Part shown: piece by piece, positions 60,937-64,000 of the stretch | How the letters are laid out: each line of letters starts with the position of its first letter | Position numbering within the stretch: the stretch's first letter is position 1 | DNA from: Podospora pseudocomata | Taxonomy: Eukaryota > Ascomycota > Sordariomycetes > Sordariales > Podosporaceae | Length of the DNA stretch: 64,000 bases | Assembly: GCF_035222375.1 (NCBI RefSeq) | Contig: NW_026946365.1 | Span: forward strand, 1,364,001 to 1,428,000 | Reading direction: 5' to 3' | The notes under the pieces: generated by a model | The model's database searches: none | What the model was told of the DNA's origin: nothing | Seen by the model: only the letters and a program-made list of their open reading frames with translations | Program-made: the position numbers and the translations under genes

Positions 60937-63900
60937 CTTGAATATGGGCGAGTTCGAAAGGCAAAGGTGGTAAGATAAACGGTGGGAGCAAGAGTCGAAC
61001 AGGTAAAAAGATAAAAGTCGTTCGATGTCTAGGTAAGGATGGCCGCTCTCGAGCAGATAAGTAACTGATATGAAGCTACAGCTTCAACGACTTTGTTTGG
61101 ACCTGAGCAAAAGTGAGAGGTGAGGTGGTGTGCGGCAGTGATGTGGCGTGCAACGGAGGCGGGGTTATCGGTCCACACGTATTGGGGCTCGACGCGTAAT
61201 AAAGATATCGCCTCGGTCTTGGTGGTAAAGAGAGGTGGGATGTTGTCGTCGCGGGGTGTTCCTGATCAAGAAGGAAAGCGATGTGTTAATGGATTGAGGC
61301 CTGAGATGTCAGGAGAAAATTCGTCGAAGCCCAGTCGAGCTCAGGCAGAATAATGCTTGGCAAAAGGCACAGCCTGTCCCTTGCACCAGCGGGGCCACTT
61401 GGGTCGGTTTCAAAGCGGAGCAGCCGGGACAACCAAGTGCCGGCGGAAGGGTACGTACTCTTGTGCAGTAATCAGCACGTGATCTAATCGTAGGCCCAAA
61501 GAGGCCGCCTACGCCTCGACGTCGGTTGACCTCTGGCGGATCAAACAGCTCTGAGATGCTCTCTCTCAGGATTTAACAAGGTCCAGATGGAAATGCAAAT
61601 TCAAGACTGCGCCTTTACAATTTGAATCTTTGGAAATACCGACCTTCACAGCCATGCGGGAAGAGGAGATGCCACCCTATTAGTATTTTTTGACACCCTC
61701 TTGTCGACGCAAGTTCTCAACTTCAAACTAATGCCACCCTGGTCACTCAACATGAGGCAGCCATGGCCACCCATGAGTCACTCGCACATCAACGCACCTT
61801 CAAAGGTCCCTGTTCTAGTTTACATGGACTGGGTGACTGGCGGCTGCAGCCTTGCTCTACTTGTCCACGGCTGCAAAAGATGGCTTCCGACTAGGAACCG
61901 GTGGCGATCATCCGCTTGCTCTCCAGGCACTGGGCCCTCGCGCTGCAAGCTCGAGATGGGGCAACTTTGACTGGCCGGCAGTGCTCCAAATCCTCGTCAG
62001 CCTCTTCCGGATACCGGTTGTGACTTCGGAGCGATATGCGGCTGGATCAGAGGCCAGGCAGCCAAGGCAGTCTACAGCAGGGCGACTGATAAGACGAAAC
62101 AAAGATGTCCTCGTCCTCACATTTCGAGATGCCGCACAGTTGAGCAAAAGCACCACCGTTTTCATTGTTCAAGGACGGCCTCCCGCAATTTCCCAGCTGT
62201 GAATTATTGAACATCAGTTCAGCTTCACCTGGTCACCATCCTGGGTGTCCCCAACATGGAGTGTCAAGACTATGGATTGCGTCAGGCCTCTCAGGCACCT
62301 GTCACACGACTTGTGAGCCCAACTTCCACGCATGGCATGGCATCGGAAGTGTGAATTCAGAATTTGGGCTGTGAAGCTCGCGGAGATCCCGGACAGTCTC
62401 AGTCACCGAGGGCCTCGTTTCAGAGCGACGCGAATTCCAACTGGTTACCGAAGAATCCTTAGGCCATGTGTTGGTGCTTATGGCATTCTGAGATCCTTCT
62501 GGAAAACAGCACAGCCATGATATCCTCGATATGTGACATTTCCAACCATTTACGATGAGTGCTGTGGGGCTCGTTGGTGCCAACTTGGAGCCTCACCACG
62601 CCCAACGACGGTGTTGGATATGCTTATCACAACGTCCAACTCGACGCTCCGGTATGCCGCTTCAGACTCGGTTCAATATTGGGTGCACTGCCGGTCACAG
62701 TAATGCCATTTCGAGGAAAATCGGCGTCGACTTTTGGCGCCGAGTGACTCAGCCCTACCCAACCATCGTCACACACCGGCAGTTTTGGAGAGCTCGAGGG
62801 GGTTGGTGATGGAAGGTTTCGGACTGGTTGCCTTCACACCGCACAGTCCGCATGCTGAGCGAGAGAACGGAAGGTAGGTGAACGAAACAAGTCTTATCCT
62901 GCAAGGCGCATGCTTCCCCGGGCCCATCGTGGGCCTGGTCGCCTCGGGGTCAGTCTTACCTTACCTTACCCACGTCTGCCTGGTCAAGGTGGGACTGAGT
63001 AAACAGTTCTACAATCGTCATACCAGTCGTCACAGTGCACACCAATTTGTACAGCACACCACTATCACGCTAGGTAACCCTCTCCGTGCTCTGCAGTGTC
63101 ATCCGTCGTTGCTGTTGTCGTCTGCAGTACGTCGTCTATAGGAGCTGTTGAGTTCTCTAGGCAAGCGGTCCATCAGTCAGGTTCCCAGCCCCCCTTCATC
63201 AAGGCGAAGCTCTCACTGCGGATACTGTGCAGAGAGGTTGGAAGGTTGAAAACACCCGACCTGTGGAACCACGGAATATTCCCCGGTTGCCCAACATCAC
63301 ACCAAGACGATTCTTATAGGGCCGAAGGTGACACGAAATACAGGATAATTTGCCTTACTGCGGGGAGTCACTGTCCTTTAACTATTCTAACCTGATGAAA
63401 CGCCAAAGTCAGGTATACAGCTCGCGTTGCCTTATCATGAGGCTCATGTTCATCTATTCACACCCGTGGCAAGGTAAGCATGACGCCTTACAATAAGGCG
63501 CGAGGCGTTCAAATCTTTCCAGAAAGATGTCGACCTAAAATAGATGTCGAGGAGATGACTAGACCTATTGCGCAACCGGTGGTGGTTGTTTTGCCCACTA
63601 TAGGTATGTATGTCTAAAGCTCAAGGCTGTACATGTCAGGCAGTCCCACCGAGCAGACAACGAATGAAATGTTGTATCTCGGGCCAAACCTTTTGTCTCG
63701 TGCATGCACTGCTGTAGCCTCCCCCACGGGGTAAGAATGACTGTTTAGGATGCTGACAAAAAGTCATCGGCCGGCTTACGGAGACGGGGGAACGGACGGA
63801 TGTGGTCGTTTCGATACCGGCCCGATCCCGGGGATTGGCTGGCCAAGACTTCGAGAAGGGTTGATACACGTCAGAGTGGGTTGATGAGTAAGGCTAGGTG

Positions 63901-64000
63901 AGATTGTGCTGGGGAGTCGGTGGTGTAAGAGCTTTTTTTTGGGGGAAGGGGAGGGTCACGATGGCAGGCTTACGGCAGGTTATGTTCGTGGTAGTCTGCG
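60937..64000. other. 3 kb right-end region without a recognisable gene
   Basis: Upstream of the zinc-finger gene. Short open frames on both strands show no domain and no shared splice logic. Visible features: a TTACC triplication (about 62955-62972), a perfect hairpin CGCCTTA-CAA-TAAGGCG (about 63485-63501) and a T-run near 63933. It could be a long regulator promoter, non-coding RNA or decayed sequence. Confidence 0.45.

Overview
The window looks like nuclear DNA of a filamentous ascomycete, most likely a Sordariomycete (Sordariales-like). Genes carry short introns (about 45-420 bp) with GTRNGT donors and RCTRAC-type branch sites. Intergenic DNA is rich in homopurine/homopyrimidine and microsatellite tracts. 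The V-ATPase proteolipid, transketolase, Erg4 and SepH/Cdc7-like proteins have the look of Neurospora/Podospora orthologues. The family calls rest on recalled motifs; no database search was run. I found no transposon, provirus, CRISPR array or rRNA gene.

Layout. 1-2.9 kb: 3' part of an Nta1-type N-terminal amidase with a long repeat-bearing tail. 5.2-6.8 and 14.0-15.7 kb: two paralogous, secreted-type, single-pass Cys-rich membrane proteins. They flank CBF5 (7.8-9.3 kb), an intron-containing tRNA-Phe and a secreted GH43 enzyme. 17.0-19.3 kb: two decayed tandem copies of an unrecognised gene, the only clearly accessory-looking stretch. 19.9-30.8 kb: a coiled-coil protein, transketolase, a BMT6-like rRNA methyltransferase and a Sac2-type phosphoinositide phosphatase. 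31.6-33.5 kb: SNU13 and VMA3 in a divergent pair, then an intron-containing tRNA-Lys. 36-43.5 kb: ERG4, an LCCL-domain membrane protein and QTRT2. 44-50.6 kb: a large SepH/Cdc7-type septation kinase on the minus strand. 52.4-58 kb: a compact cluster of a conserved unknown, FOL3, a DUF218 protein and an alpha/beta hydrolase. 59.7-60.9 kb: a C2H2 zinc-finger protein, followed by 3 kb without a recognisable gene.

Most genes are housekeeping and unrelated to their neighbours. CBF5, SNU13, BMT6 and QTRT2 all act on rRNA or tRNA but are scattered, so I do not read them as a cluster.

The most interesting signals are: (1) two genes, the septation kinase and the C2H2 protein, whose reading frame is interrupted by one TAG and then stays open in the same frame, with the TAG lying in or at the edge of a predicted hairpin, as expected for A-to-I stop-codon editing (UAG to UGG) or programmed readthrough; (2) three copies of the 10-bp palindrome ATACTAGTAT within 0.8 kb upstream of ERG4; (3) a roughly 60-nt structured intron in tRNA-Phe; (4) five degenerate TPID...WYWKHE repeats in the amidase tail; and (5) the decayed tandem gene pair at 17-19 kb.
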